The notes beneath the pieces are model-generated. The model did not search any database. It was given only the letters and a program-made list of their open reading frames with translations, and was not told where the DNA came from. The translations under genes were made by a program, and so were the position numbers. 64,000 nt of DNA from Carnobacterium funditum DSM 5970 (lineage in GTDB: Bacteria > Bacillota > Bacilli > Lactobacillales > Carnobacteriaceae): contig NZ_JQLL01000001.1 of the NCBI RefSeq assembly GCF_000744185.1, forward strand, positions 1,517,001-1,581,000, in the 5' to 3' direction. Of the stretch, positions 18,717 through 28,302 are shown one piece after another. Numbering within the stretch: position 1 is the first letter of the stretch; every line of letters starts with the position of its first letter.

Positions 18717-19907
18717 TTGGAAAGAGCAGTTGGAACAGTCGTACGTGGTCTTCGCGGACCAATTATTAATGAAGGCGACGATATTGAAAAACTCGTAGTC
18801 GATACTGTATTAAATGCAGCAAAAGTTGAAGGCCTAACTTTTGAAGATCGCGATATTATAACCATTACCGAATCAATTATCGCACGCGCACAAGGAAATT
18901 ATGTCACCATTGATGATATTGCCCAAGACATTCGTGCAAAATTCGGAGATGAAAAAATTGGCGTTATTTTCCCGATTCTTAGCCGCAATCGTTTTGCAAA
19001 TGTCTTACGTGGCATTGCAAAAGGTACAAAAAGTATCGTCTTGATGCTAAGTTATCCTTCTGATGAAGTGGGTAACCAACTTGTCGATATCGATGAATTA
19101 GACGTAAGAGACGTTAACCCTTGGACAGATGTCTTAACAGAAAATGAATTCCGTGAACATTTTGGTTATAAAAAACACAGATTTACTGGTGTTGATTATA
19201 TTGAATACTATCGCTCAATCATTGAAGCTGAAGGAGCGAGTTGTGAAATTATCTTCTCAAATGATCCAAAAACTATTTTGACTTATACAAAAAGTGTCTT
19301 AGCAAGTGATATCCATTCAAGAGCTAGAACAAAAAGGATTCTTACCAACGCTGGAGCTGAAAAAGTATACGGTCTTGATGATGTATTATCAAAGTCCATT
19401 AATGGTAGTGGATTTAATGAAGCTTACGGTCTTCTTGGATCTAACAAAGCAACCGAAGATACATTAAAACTATTTCCTCATAGTTGTCAGCCTATTGTTG
19501 ACCATATTCAAGAAAAAATGAAAGAAAAAACTGGCAAAACAATTGAAGTATTGGTTTATGGTGATGGAGCTTATAAAGACCCGGTTGGAAAAATTTGGGA
19601 ACTAGCAGATCCAGTCGTCTCGCCTGCGTATACAGCAGGCCTTGCCGGTACGCCGAATGAAGTAAAATTAAAATATTTAGCAGACAATAACTTCTCACAT
19701 CTTCGTGGTAAAGAGTTAAAACAAGCTATTTCTAGTTATATTGTAAACAAAAAAGAAGACCTTGTTGGAGCGATGGAATCCCAAGGTACGACTCCTCGTA
19801 AATTAACCGATTTAATTGGCTCATTGTCTGATTTAACTTCTGGTAGTGGAGATAAAGGGACACCTATCATCTATATTCAAGGTTATTTTGATAACTTTAC
19901 AGAGTAA
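18717..19907 (+). CDS. CofE-like (coenzyme F420-0:L-glutamate ligase family) protein
   Basis: A 396-residue protein of the F420:glutamyl ligase superfamily, longer than archaeal CofE (about 250). The N-terminal part carries GLRGPIINEGDDIEKLV and DRDIITITESIIARAQGNYV (about residues 47-66), and later VLVYGDGAYKDPVGKIWELA. It starts at TTG 18717, eight bases after AGGAGA. Homologues occur in lactic acid bacteria, which are not known to make F420, so the true substrate for glutamate (or other amino acid) ligation is unknown. It is a single gene behind a strong promoter and palindrome. Confidence 0.8.
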   Translation: MERAVGTVVRGLRGPIINEGDDIEKLVVDTVLNAAKVEGLTFEDRDIITITESIIARAQGNYVTIDDIAQDIRAKFGDEKIGVIFPILSRNRFANVLRGIAKGTKSIVLMLSYPSDEVGNQLVDIDELDVRDVNPWTDVLTENEFREHFGYKKHRFTGVDYIEYYRSIIEAEGASCEIIFSNDPKTILTYTKSVLASDIHSRARTKRILTNAGAEKVYGLDDVLSKSINGSGFNEAYGLLGSNKATEDTLKLFPHSCQPIVDHIQEKMKEKTGKTIEVLVYGDGAYKDPVGKIWELADPVVSPAYTAGLAGTPNEVKLKYLADNNFSHLRGKELKQAISSYIVNKKEDLVGAMESQGTTPRKLTDLIGSLSDLTSGSGDKGTPIIYIQGYFDNFTE

Positions 19908-19932
19908 CTAACTTTGAAAAAAAACGATTCAA

Positions 19933-19979
19933 TAAAAAAGCAAAAATCCTAATTTTAAAATAGGGTTTTTGCTTTTTTT
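19933..19979. terminator. Terminator after the CofE-like gene
   Basis: AAAAAAGCAAAAATCCTA / TAGGGTTTTTGCTTTTTTT. The hairpin overlaps the end of the FUSC reading frame on the other strand. Confidence 0.82.
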
Positions 19980-20939
19980 AAAATCGTACTTTCTATCGCT
20001 TCAAAATCCTTTAATTGTTTTTTAAAAATAAACTTGTCTACTATTAAAACTAGCATTGTACCTAGTAGTATATAACTTACCCTTTTAACAGCGGCATAAA
20101 GAGTATTGTTTATTAGGGCAGTTGATGCAATTACCGATACAGTGACACAAATCATTTTATCTCGATAATTTTTTGTGAAACTATCTAAGTAACCACCTGC
20201 CACTACAATCATCGTTCGTATCGTATTGTTTTTAATGAATAAAAATATAAATAAGATGACGAGTGCACCAAAAATTGTACCTTGTACTCTGTGTTTAGAT
20301 TGGATAGTACAGTTTTCAGAGTATAACTCTGTTAATGAGAATACGGTATAAACAATCCATCTTGCTTCTTGTAAATCGAAAAAAGCTACCATAAAGGCCG
20401 TAATAGCTGTTATCAAGCAAATTCTAAAGGCATATGCCCATCTTACTGTATGAATTGAGTGCTTTCTTCTAAATATATTTACGGGCTTGTACAAGCTATT
20501 GTCTTCGTCTATTTCGATTAGCTCAGATAGTTCATTTTTTGTGTGACTGCTTTTCCTATGAATTGTAAATTGAACAATCATAATCAGTACTGCTCCAGCT
20601 ACTAACCCTAGTAATCGATTGTTAAAATCCATTCCAGTTACTGGACTATACAACATAAATAAGTATTGCCATCCAAAAGGTACAACTATTATTTTATTCA
20701 ATCTAGAGCTAAGAAAATAACCCATTGTAGATCATGCAATAAAATTTAAAATTAAGCCAAGCCACATATTTTAGCTTGATAAATGGGTTAGCCTTCCTGA
20801 AATTAAATTTATACTTGTTAACTTCACTAGATTTCCCACCGGTTTCTTAGTTAAATCTTCTTGCATAAGTACTAGTAGGGTATTCAAAATAGTCATCCCT
20901 ACCAGGTTATTGTTTGTTTCAAATACATATCCAAAACTG
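19955..20939 (-). pseudogene. FUSC-family membrane protein gene, 5' part destroyed
   Basis: An open frame of 256 residues (19955-20725) resembles the C-terminal part of FUSC/aromatic acid exporter proteins: several membrane segments, a charged middle (about residues 60-95) and a second membrane block. Upstream, homologous sequence continues through two frame changes and two in-frame stops: GYVFETNNNLVGMTILNT, then LLVLMQEDLTKKPVGNLVK, then LTSINLISGRLTHLSS, TAA, NMWLGLILNFIA, TGA, joining the open frame. The ATG at 20725 is therefore mid-gene. It is probably not functional. Confidence 0.75.
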
Positions 20940-21122
20940 TATTTGACACAATTTTTTCAACAGCTAGTCCCTTCTTTATGACCACACACAACATAGTCAC
21001 AACGGAAAATGACTTACAAGTGTCATCTCTTGTCCTTGATCCTGATAAATAAAAAAATAGACCCCTTAAAATAGAAAGTAAACACTACTTTAAGAGAGTC
21101 TAGTTGAACTTATTTTATTTTT

Positions 21123-21923
21123 TTATAAATAGATGTTACGTTTTGGAGCAGGAATTAGCTTCCATTTATTTAGTTTAAATTGAATAATAGCTCCGCTGAT
21201 TAAAAATATCATATAAATAATCGAAACAATTGGCAGTAGCGAGTAGTCGCTATTTGATCCGGTAGAGGAAACTAAAAAATGATAGATTCCGTAACAAGCC
21301 CAGGCTGCAGGGAGAGTAAATACAGCATTTTTTAACCAAGCCATCATCCCTACTGCGATTATGAATGCCATGCTTAATAAGACAATACCCAATATTTCTT
21401 GTGAAAGACCCCCTCTGTTCCAATTAATTTTCACTAAGTAAGCTGCTATATTAACAATTGTCGCTATCAAGAGCCAACCATTATATAATCCAAATGTAAA
21501 AGCTAGAATATTTTTCTTATTATCGTTGTTTCTTACTATTATTCGATTGATAAAGGTTAAAACAACTGTAAATGCTAAAATAAAAATTGTAGAAATCAAA
21601 ATTTGATCGTATAAGAATAGAACTACCCAACCAATATTAAATAATGACGACACCCAAAATAAAGGAGAAATGGTATCACTAATTGTACGATAACTTCTTT
21701 TATTTCGATTTAAGATCATAAGAATAAGGGAAATAAAAATTAGCGTATAAATGACTCCCCAGATACTAAATGTAAATGAAGCTGGCGTAATCGGAGTAAG
21801 GTATTTATCCGACATTTCTTTTTGAGTTATATTATTAATTAAACCAACACTACTAGCATAATTGATAACTAATAGAATAGTAAATACAAGAATATTTATC
21901 CAAGCTTTAAGAGCTGTTTTCAT
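21123..21923 (-). CDS. TspO/MBR-like tryptophan-rich membrane protein
   Basis: A 266-residue membrane protein with about eight hydrophobic helices. The segment ITPASFTFSIWGVIYTLIF (about residues 45-63) matches the extended TspO-like proteins of Firmicutes, often labelled tryptophan-rich sensory protein. The usual TspO is about 160 residues; this long form has extra helices. The ligand is unknown. It is monocistronic, and the start is ATG 21923 with GGGAGGA upstream. Confidence 0.7.
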   Translation of the reverse strand: MKTALKAWINILVFTILLVINYASSVGLINNITQKEMSDKYLTPITPASFTFSIWGVIYTLIFISLILMILNRNKRSYRTISDTISPLFWVSSLFNIGWVVLFLYDQILISTIFILAFTVVLTFINRIIVRNNDNKKNILAFTFGLYNGWLLIATIVNIAAYLVKINWNRGGLSQEILGIVLLSMAFIIAVGMMAWLKNAVFTLPAAWACYGIYHFLVSSTGSNSDYSLLPIVSIIYMIFLISGAIIQFKLNKWKLIPAPKRNIYL

Positions 21924-22191
21924 GATGTATTCCTCCCGAGATTTCTATCTTTATTTAATGAATACAACCAGTAACCATTTTTACAACAAATTAAACGAAC
22001 CTTTTTTAACTATGGGCGACCACGATTTCAGGTCAAGAGCAATAGCCCTTTTATAAGGCTGTTATTCTCAAACACATTGATTTCGCTAGTTGTATTAGGA
22101 AGATTTATCTTTCATACAAAGATAGTAAAAAAATAAAACCCCACAATATTCAAGACAAATCAGACTAAAAGTTAAACTTTTTAACTGCTCT

Positions 22192-23751
22192 TCACTTTTC
22201 CAACGTGTAAACGTGTACTTGGTTCCGTCCTGATTGCTTTGCTGAATACAATGCTTTATCCGCTTTGTTCAATAGCTGATCTACCGTTTCCTTTGTACCT
22301 GTTATCGCTTCAGCTACTCCCATACTCAAAGTAACTGGAATATTTCCCTCAGAAGAATCTAGACTTTGTCTCTCTAACTGTTTACGTAAGTTATTTCCTA
22401 ATAACTCAGCCTCTAGTGCTGTATACCCATTTAAAGATAGAGCAAACTCTTCCCCACCATACCTAGCAAAAACCTGTCCTTCTGTTAACTGATTTTCAAA
22501 TAAGGTTACGACATGTTTAAGCAATTGATCTCCTATATGATGTCCGTAAGTATCATTTACTTTTTTAAAATGATCAATATCCATCAGCACTACTGTAAAT
22601 GGGGTAAAGCCTTGCTCTGCTATTGCAAAATCTTGTTCACACTGTTCCATAAAAGCACGGCGGTTGAATATTTGGGTCAGTTCGTCATAGTTAGCTTGAT
22701 ACTCCAATTTATTTTGTAATTCTCTCAGTTCAGTGACATCTGTAAAAATCAAGATTAAACCTTTTCTATTTTTTACCTTGATTAAGGGTGAGATACGAAT
22801 TTGGTAAACGCGTTTTGTGTCGTCAATGGCCAACTGCACCTCTTGGTTATTCCCCGTTAGCTCCAATTCTAGGGGGAAAGAATTACCTGTTAGTTCTTGC
22901 CAAGCTTTATAGAAATTCATTCCAATCAACTTATTCGTTAATTGCGGAAAATATTTCTCACAAATTTGATTAAATTCGTTCAACTGAATAGACTCATCCA
23001 GTACCATTACTCCATCATTTATGCTATTAAATATGACATTTTTTGCGATAGGTATTAATGTAAACATCCGCGATGAACTGATAGACCATAAATACAAGGA
23101 AGAAGAAAGCCATAAGACCATCGGAACAGGATCCATTCCTTCAGGGGTAAGTTCTAATAAGTATAAAAGAGCTGTCAACATAGGGATAAACTGTCCCAAT
23201 ATTAAGGATAGTAGCTCCATTCGATGGACTTTCGCTGTTTCTTTCCAACGTGAAATCGCAAGCAAAAGCGCTACTAGCATGCAAGAAAAGATGTAGGTCC
23301 CATGAATCATATACCATACCCCAATCTCTTGCTGAACGTAGGGAGCTCCTAAAATAGGATCTATTTCGAGTACTTTATAATGCAGATGATGCAAATCATT
23401 CGTTGCTACCACGATTGAAGTGATAATTGGAATAATAAGTAGAGAAAAAGCTTTTATTTTTGAAATATGAATGCCTAAATAATGCATAACAAACAGTAAC
23501 CCTAATGTCGTAGAAATTGGCATACCTACATATTGAATAGCTGTCCAAAACTTTATCTGTTCTAAAGTTGTAGTCAATAACATGATTGCTGAAGCAAAAC
23601 AATAAATGGCTATTGTTACGGTATAGGCCATAAAAAAATAAGCAATTTTCTTATAACGATAGCGTCTAAAATAGACATACAAACACAAATATAAGTTCAG
23701 CACGCCCGATGCAGAATTAAGAGCAACATAAGCTGTCAGTGGTGAATTCAT
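22192..23751 (-). CDS. Diguanylate cyclase with 7TM sensor and PAS domain
   Basis: A 519-residue protein with seven N-terminal membrane helices of the histidine-kinase 7TM type (about 1-220), a PAS-like domain (about 228-335) and a GGDEF domain (about 350-515). The active motif ARYGGEEFALSL is intact, as are DELTQIFNRRAF and VLMDIDHFKKVNDTYGHHIGD, so it should make cyclic di-GMP. The RxxD inhibitory site five residues before GGEEF is absent (TEGQ), suggesting weak product inhibition. No EAL or HD-GYP gene is in the window. A decayed partial copy lies at 29374-29610. Confidence 0.9.
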   Translation of the reverse strand: MNSPLTAYVALNSASGVLNLYLCLYVYFRRYRYKKIAYFFMAYTVTIAIYCFASAIMLLTTTLEQIKFWTAIQYVGMPISTTLGLLFVMHYLGIHISKIKAFSLLIIPIITSIVVATNDLHHLHYKVLEIDPILGAPYVQQEIGVWYMIHGTYIFSCMLVALLLAISRWKETAKVHRMELLSLILGQFIPMLTALLYLLELTPEGMDPVPMVLWLSSSLYLWSISSSRMFTLIPIAKNVIFNSINDGVMVLDESIQLNEFNQICEKYFPQLTNKLIGMNFYKAWQELTGNSFPLELELTGNNQEVQLAIDDTKRVYQIRISPLIKVKNRKGLILIFTDVTELRELQNKLEYQANYDELTQIFNRRAFMEQCEQDFAIAEQGFTPFTVVLMDIDHFKKVNDTYGHHIGDQLLKHVVTLFENQLTEGQVFARYGGEEFALSLNGYTALEAELLGNNLRKQLERQSLDSSEGNIPVTLSMGVAEAITGTKETVDQLLNKADKALYSAKQSGRNQVHVYTLEK

Positions 23752-24075
23752 AATTGGATATCCTCTCTTAATAATTTTTAATTTTACTATAACATATATA
23801 TTTGTATTGGGTGATTAAACTTAATTCATGTGATTTTGTATGTTTTAATTTTCTACAAGTTAAGTATACAATAAGTACCTTTAGCGCTACAGAAATCTTT
23901 AATATTTTAGATAAAGTGAAAAGACCAGCAGCACTCCTTAAAAGCTGTTGGCCCAAATATCATGATTTAATTCTAAATGATTAACAACTACTTGATCAGA
24001 CTATCTTATCTTTTCATAATGAATCGTTTCGTTATCTCTCTTTGTTCGTACCGTTAGGTTTATTATTTTTCTTTA
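23752..24075. other. 324-bp gap between add and the GGDEF gene
   Basis: AT-rich sequence; I see no gene, RNA or convincing terminator. Confidence 0.4.
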
Positions 24076-25080
24076 TCACACATAAGGTGCATATGCTTTC
24101 TCAATCACACTGGAAAGCTTTGCCTTTACTTCTACAGTCGTAAACGCGCCTGACAAGCCACTTAGATTCAAAGATTTCATCGTTGCATAGCTGATTCCAA
24201 AATGTTCCGTCAAAAGCATGTATTCTCTCGTCAACGTCGTGTTGGAAACCGTACGATTATCGGTATTGATGCAACAGGTTATTCCTTTTTCCAAAAAATC
24301 AAGTAAAGGATAGTCCTTCCAGTCCTTAACCGCATTTGTCTGGATATTGCTTGTCGGGCACATTTCAATAACCGTTCCTTTTTCCAAACAAAACTCCTGC
24401 GCTGCTTCATCTTTTTGAATGGCTATCCCGTGGCCAATACGTTTTGCTCCTAAGCGTATCGCTTGAACAACATTATGAGCACAACCGCATTCACCGGCAT
24501 GAAGAGTAATTTGTAGTCCTTTTTCTTGCGCATAAGTCGTCAAGGGTTCAATGTGATCATTTGCAAAATCAGGTTCTGGACCTGCCATATCGAAACCAAC
24601 CATTAAATCTTCTTTCGTCTTCATTACTTCGGACAACATCATAAGATTATCTTCGTTAGAATGCTGGCGCATGCCGCATATTAATAGATTTACTATAATA
24701 TCATACTGTTTCATGGCACGACGAATCCCTTCACTGACTGCTGCAATAACTTCTGGTACGGTTAAATCTGCTTCTATGTGCAAGAGTGGAGCAAAACGCA
24801 ACTCCATGTAGCGAACATTTTCTAAAGCTGCAGCTTTCGCAGTCGCATAAGCTGATTCTTCCAACTGCTCATAGGTCTGCATAAGCTTATGAATAATGTC
24901 AAAGCCCTTTAAATAATCAACCAAGTCAGTGCATTTTGCTGGTGCAATAACTTGATCAAGTAAAGCCATATTAAATTGCTGTTTTTCTGCTAATTTTTTT
25001 AATGTTTCCATGGGCACAGAACCGTCTAAATGACAGTGTAGTTCCACTTTAGGTAGTTGTTGAACGATCTTTTTCTGCAA
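24076..25080 (-). CDS. add: Adenosine deaminase
   Basis: Converts adenosine to inosine for purine salvage. At 334 residues it has all zinc and catalytic motifs: PKVELHCHLDGSVP (about 9-22), TLHAGECG (about 194-201), GAKRIGHGIAI (about 211-221) and CINTDNRTVSNT (about 271-282). The start is TTG 25080 (LQKKIVQQLPKVEL), with AAGGGG ten bases upstream. The Asn after the Asp in TDN, where many enzymes have Asp, is common in Firmicutes. It is monocistronic. Confidence 0.93.
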   Translation of the reverse strand: MQKKIVQQLPKVELHCHLDGSVPMETLKKLAEKQQFNMALLDQVIAPAKCTDLVDYLKGFDIIHKLMQTYEQLEESAYATAKAAALENVRYMELRFAPLLHIEADLTVPEVIAAVSEGIRRAMKQYDIIVNLLICGMRQHSNEDNLMMLSEVMKTKEDLMVGFDMAGPEPDFANDHIEPLTTYAQEKGLQITLHAGECGCAHNVVQAIRLGAKRIGHGIAIQKDEAAQEFCLEKGTVIEMCPTSNIQTNAVKDWKDYPLLDFLEKGITCCINTDNRTVSNTTLTREYMLLTEHFGISYATMKSLNLSGLSGAFTTVEVKAKLSSVIEKAYAPYV

Positions 25081-25724
25081 GTTACTAACGCCCCTTCTAA
25101 AATTATTCTATATTTCATTCGTTATCCCGACTACGATAAATTTCTTCCTATCTCTTAAACTTTGGCACCAGAATATGTCGTTGCATAGATAAAATAAACG
25201 TATTCTAGTCTTATCCTTTATTCGCTAAAAATTTTCACTATCTGTTGCATTCTTTTCAGCCGTTACGAGTTGTTATGTAGATAGTAAAAATACTTCGCTC
25301 TTGTTCATTTCTCACGATGAGCGGTTCGTATTCTATTTTATAATGAATTTAATACTTAAAAATAAATAGCAAGAGTCATTAAATTCCCTGAGTTTGATAA
25401 AGAATAAATGAAGAATTTAATAGTTATAAATATAGCAGAAGTCTTTGTATTTCACAATCTAAAGTATGACTTCTTTAATAATTTTGTCTGTACTATTCGT
25501 TTCTTCTTTGGTAGTTGAGACGTGTATTGACTTCGATAGAAGATATGACTATTTCAACGATAGTCAAAAAAAGCTATCGCGTGTCAGCTTTTTTTACTTA
25601 TGACAAGGTCCTTCGTTGTTTACTTAAATGAGGTTGGTGTTGCTTATTTCTGAAATTAGTTATCCTGACTATAAAACAACACATCAGAGTTTCTGACCCG
25701 CTTTTAAAGATTTTTAAGAATACT
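25081..25724. other. 644-bp intergenic stretch
   Basis: AT-rich sequence between add and the MBL hydrolase. It contains one terminator-like hairpin (AAAAAAAGCT / AGCTTTTTTT, about 25565-25597), probably ending the hydrolase transcript. I found no coding remnant. Confidence 0.45.
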
Positions 25725-26426
25725 CTAGAAATCATCACGAGCTTTACGTAACTCTTTAAAGTCTTTCATTTTCTCTGCTTGAAGGAATAGATTGATTTCT
25801 TTCTCCCTACCAATCGTTGTAGGTAAAGATGGTTGTCCTTTTACCCGCAAATCATTAACTTCGTCTAAGGCTTCAGAAATTAATATGTTAGACGGCTGTA
25901 TAGAATGTGCAAAGCGTAAATTGGTCTGCGTATATTCATGAGCTGCATATACTTGTACTCCGTCGTCTAATTGGTTGAATTTCTGTAAGGCATCATATTG
26001 AGCTTGATAATCTTTTGTAAAAACTCGGCCGCAACCTGCTGAAAACAAAGCATCCCCGCAAAAGAGCGCCTCTTTTGTTAAGAAGCTAATATGTCCATAG
26101 GTATGTCCAGCTGTTTTTAATACCTGGAAATTTTTACCTAATAAATGAAAAGAGTCCCCTTCCTCTACGATATGATCAGCTAATGGCTCCGTTTCTTTCG
26201 GCCCATAAATTGAAATATCTGGATAAGTTTCTAAAATCTGTTGGACCCCACCGATATGATCATCGTGATTATGAGTTAACAAAATTGAGTTTAAGTGTAG
26301 TTGCTTTCCCTCTAGGTAATCCATCACATGTTCGGCTTCTCCTGGATCAACTACCACTGCCTCTATACCTTCTTCAATAATCCAAATATAATTATCAGAA
26401 AAGGCTTTTATTAGGTGAATATTCAT
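25725..26426 (-). CDS. MBL-fold hydrolase, glyoxalase II-like
   Basis: A 233-residue metallo-beta-lactamase-fold enzyme resembling hydroxyacylglutathione hydrolase. The zinc motif LLTHNHDDHIGG, the third ligand His in TAGHTYGHISF, the Asp in LFCGDALFSAGCGRVF and the His in AAHEYTQTNLRFA are all present. The start is ATG 26426 (MNIHLIKAF) behind AGGGGGT; a longer frame to 26534 has no homologous sequence. The end of the protein is typical for GloB (about 250). A collapsed copy of its start lies at 29640-29757. Confidence 0.88.
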   Translation of the reverse strand: MNIHLIKAFSDNYIWIIEEGIEAVVVDPGEAEHVMDYLEGKQLHLNSILLTHNHDDHIGGVQQILETYPDISIYGPKETEPLADHIVEEGDSFHLLGKNFQVLKTAGHTYGHISFLTKEALFCGDALFSAGCGRVFTKDYQAQYDALQKFNQLDDGVQVYAAHEYTQTNLRFAHSIQPSNILISEALDEVNDLRVKGQPSLPTTIGREKEINLFLQAEKMKDFKELRKARDDF

Positions 26427-27012
26427 AAATCTTACCCCCTTATTTGAATGTTTGATAGTATGCCAAATACATTTTTGAGAATTTTCATAATATTTTAAAG
26501 TGCGTACTAAATCCACTTGTTCTATTCCTTTCATAAGTCATTAGAACTCATTTTTTCAAAATATATTTTCCTAAAGTAAGTTACTTTTCTGTATGACCTC
26601 TTACACAATTTAATAATTTCTCGTCTATGCAACTTTTTTTTTGTTTATTTTCTAGTTCTCTAAAGTTCATTCTAACAAACAGCTTTTGATATTGCGAAAA
26701 AATAGCCTAGCCGTGAGAAAAAAATTATTAGCAAATCCATAGCATCAATAGGAATTTAAGCATCAAATGCTTTTTTAAGAGTTCCTATTTGTTTACATCA
26801 ATGAAACTCTGTAGAATCGTAAATGAAAAGAGTGGGAAAAACTTCCCACTTCTTAAATTTATTCTTAAACAAACGCCAGTCGTTCAGTATCGTCTACCAA
26901 CTGATAAGCACAGGTAAGTAACTTAGACTTAATCTTTTGGTAGATTAGTTAATCATGAGAAGCTTTTTCTGGTATCATATTCTTATTAAGATGTTATGGA
27001 GGTAAATAAACA
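26427..27012. other. Intergenic region upstream of fabV with two hairpins
   Basis: A 586-bp gap between divergent genes. It holds AATAGGAA (26747-26754) paired with TTCCTATT (26782-26789) around an inner AAGCAT/ATGCTT stem, and AAGAGTGGGAA/TTCCCACTTCTT (26828-26854). Both lack a good T-run on the fabV side and may be old terminators or leader structures. No FabT-type box was evident. Confidence 0.4.
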
Positions 27013-28209
27013 ATGCTGAAATTTGAACATAAATTACGTGGAAATGTAGCGCTAGGTATAAATCCGATTGGGTGTAAACAAGAAGTAATGAATGAGATTG
27101 ACTACGTGAAAAAGAAAGGGCCTTATCAAGGACCGAAAAAGGTATTAATCATTGGTGCGTCATCAAGCTACGGTTTAGCCACTCGAATTAGCCTGGCTTT
27201 CGGTACGGGAGCAGATACAATTGGCGTTTCTTTTGAAAAGGGTCCTAAGAGCGAAAAGAATTTAGGTACAGCTGGCTGGTACAATAACATCGCTTTTAGA
27301 GAAGCAGCTGAAAAAGAAAGCTTAATTGCTAAAAACTTTGTCCAAGATGCCTTTAGTCATGAAAGCAAGCAAGAGGTCATCGATTATATAAAGAATGACT
27401 TTGGTGGCAAAATAGATTTAGTTGTTTATAGCCTGGCAAGCGGTGTAAGAAAGGATCCTGATACTGGAGAGGTCTATCATTCTTCCATTAAAGCTATTGG
27501 AGAACCCGTTATTGGTCCGACTATTGATATGCAAGAACAACTTTACTATACTGAAACACTGGATTACGCAACGGATCAAGAAATTGCCGATACAGTAAAA
27601 GTAATGGGTGGAGAAGATTGGCAACTATGGATGGAAGCATTAAAAGAAGCAGACGTGTTGGCTGATGGAGTATTAACAACAAATTATTCTTATTTAGGAA
27701 CCGAGCTTAACCACTCCTATTATGGTGAAGCTACCCTTGGCTGCGCTAAGGCAGATTGTGATGAAAAGGCAACTACTATCAATACGTTACTATCTGATAT
27801 AAACGGTAAAGCTCAGATTGTGGTAGCTACTGCTGTTACGACTAAAGCAAGTGCAGTTATTCCTTTCTTCCCTGTTTATTGTATTGCACTTTACAAAGTA
27901 ATGGCTGATCAGGGTACCCACGAAACACCTATCATGCACCAAGATCGAATTTATCGAGAAATGATTTATGGTGGCAAACCCGAGTACGATGAATTTGACC
28001 GACTTAGACCTGATAACTGGGAAATTGATAAAGATATTCAAGCTAAAACAAAGGCGTTAGTTCAAAAAATAAATGCAGAAAACTTTAAATCTGATATAAC
28101 AGCTTACGACATGCTTTTTAAAGAGTTCTCAATTTTAAGTGGCTTCTTAGTTGAAAACTATGTAGAGCGAGACGTCACTTTAGAAGAATTAAAAGCATTA
28201 AAATATTAA
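27013..28209 (+). CDS. fabV: Enoyl-ACP / trans-2-enoyl-CoA reductase, FabV family
   Basis: A 398-residue single-domain NADH-dependent reductase that saturates the trans-2 double bond of acyl chains. Full-length hallmarks are VALGINPIGCKQEV (about 11-24), the cofactor loop IIGASSSYGLATRI (about 46-59), the YSLASGVRKDP block and the catalytic Tyr-x8-Lys in YYGEATLGCAKAD (about 239-251). FabV is the triclosan-tolerant isoform, known from Vibrio and Pseudomonas and as TER in Clostridium. GGAGG lies before the ATG. It is monocistronic with its own terminator. Confidence 0.93.
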   Translation: MLKFEHKLRGNVALGINPIGCKQEVMNEIDYVKKKGPYQGPKKVLIIGASSSYGLATRISLAFGTGADTIGVSFEKGPKSEKNLGTAGWYNNIAFREAAEKESLIAKNFVQDAFSHESKQEVIDYIKNDFGGKIDLVVYSLASGVRKDPDTGEVYHSSIKAIGEPVIGPTIDMQEQLYYTETLDYATDQEIADTVKVMGGEDWQLWMEALKEADVLADGVLTTNYSYLGTELNHSYYGEATLGCAKADCDEKATTINTLLSDINGKAQIVVATAVTTKASAVIPFFPVYCIALYKVMADQGTHETPIMHQDRIYREMIYGGKPEYDEFDRLRPDNWEIDKDIQAKTKALVQKINAENFKSDITAYDMLFKEFSILSGFLVENYVERDVTLEELKALKY

Positions 28210-28245
28210 TTTTTTAGTATCTAATTCGTTTATAACGCAGTTTAT

Positions 28246-28300
28246 CAAAAAACGGTATTTATCAAGAGCTTATAACTTCTTGATAAATACCGTTTTTTTA
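28246..28300. terminator. Bidirectional terminator fabV / EamA
   Basis: A 20-bp stem AAAAAACGGTATTTATCAAG / CTTGATAAATACCGTTTTTT with T-tracts on both sides. Confidence 0.92.
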
Positions 28301-28302
28301 AA

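Noticed and set aside
26828-26854. GTGGGAA/TTCCCAC hairpin as the fabV attenuator
   Set aside because: No T-run and no alternative antiterminator pairing was seen; it is described only as a hairpin.
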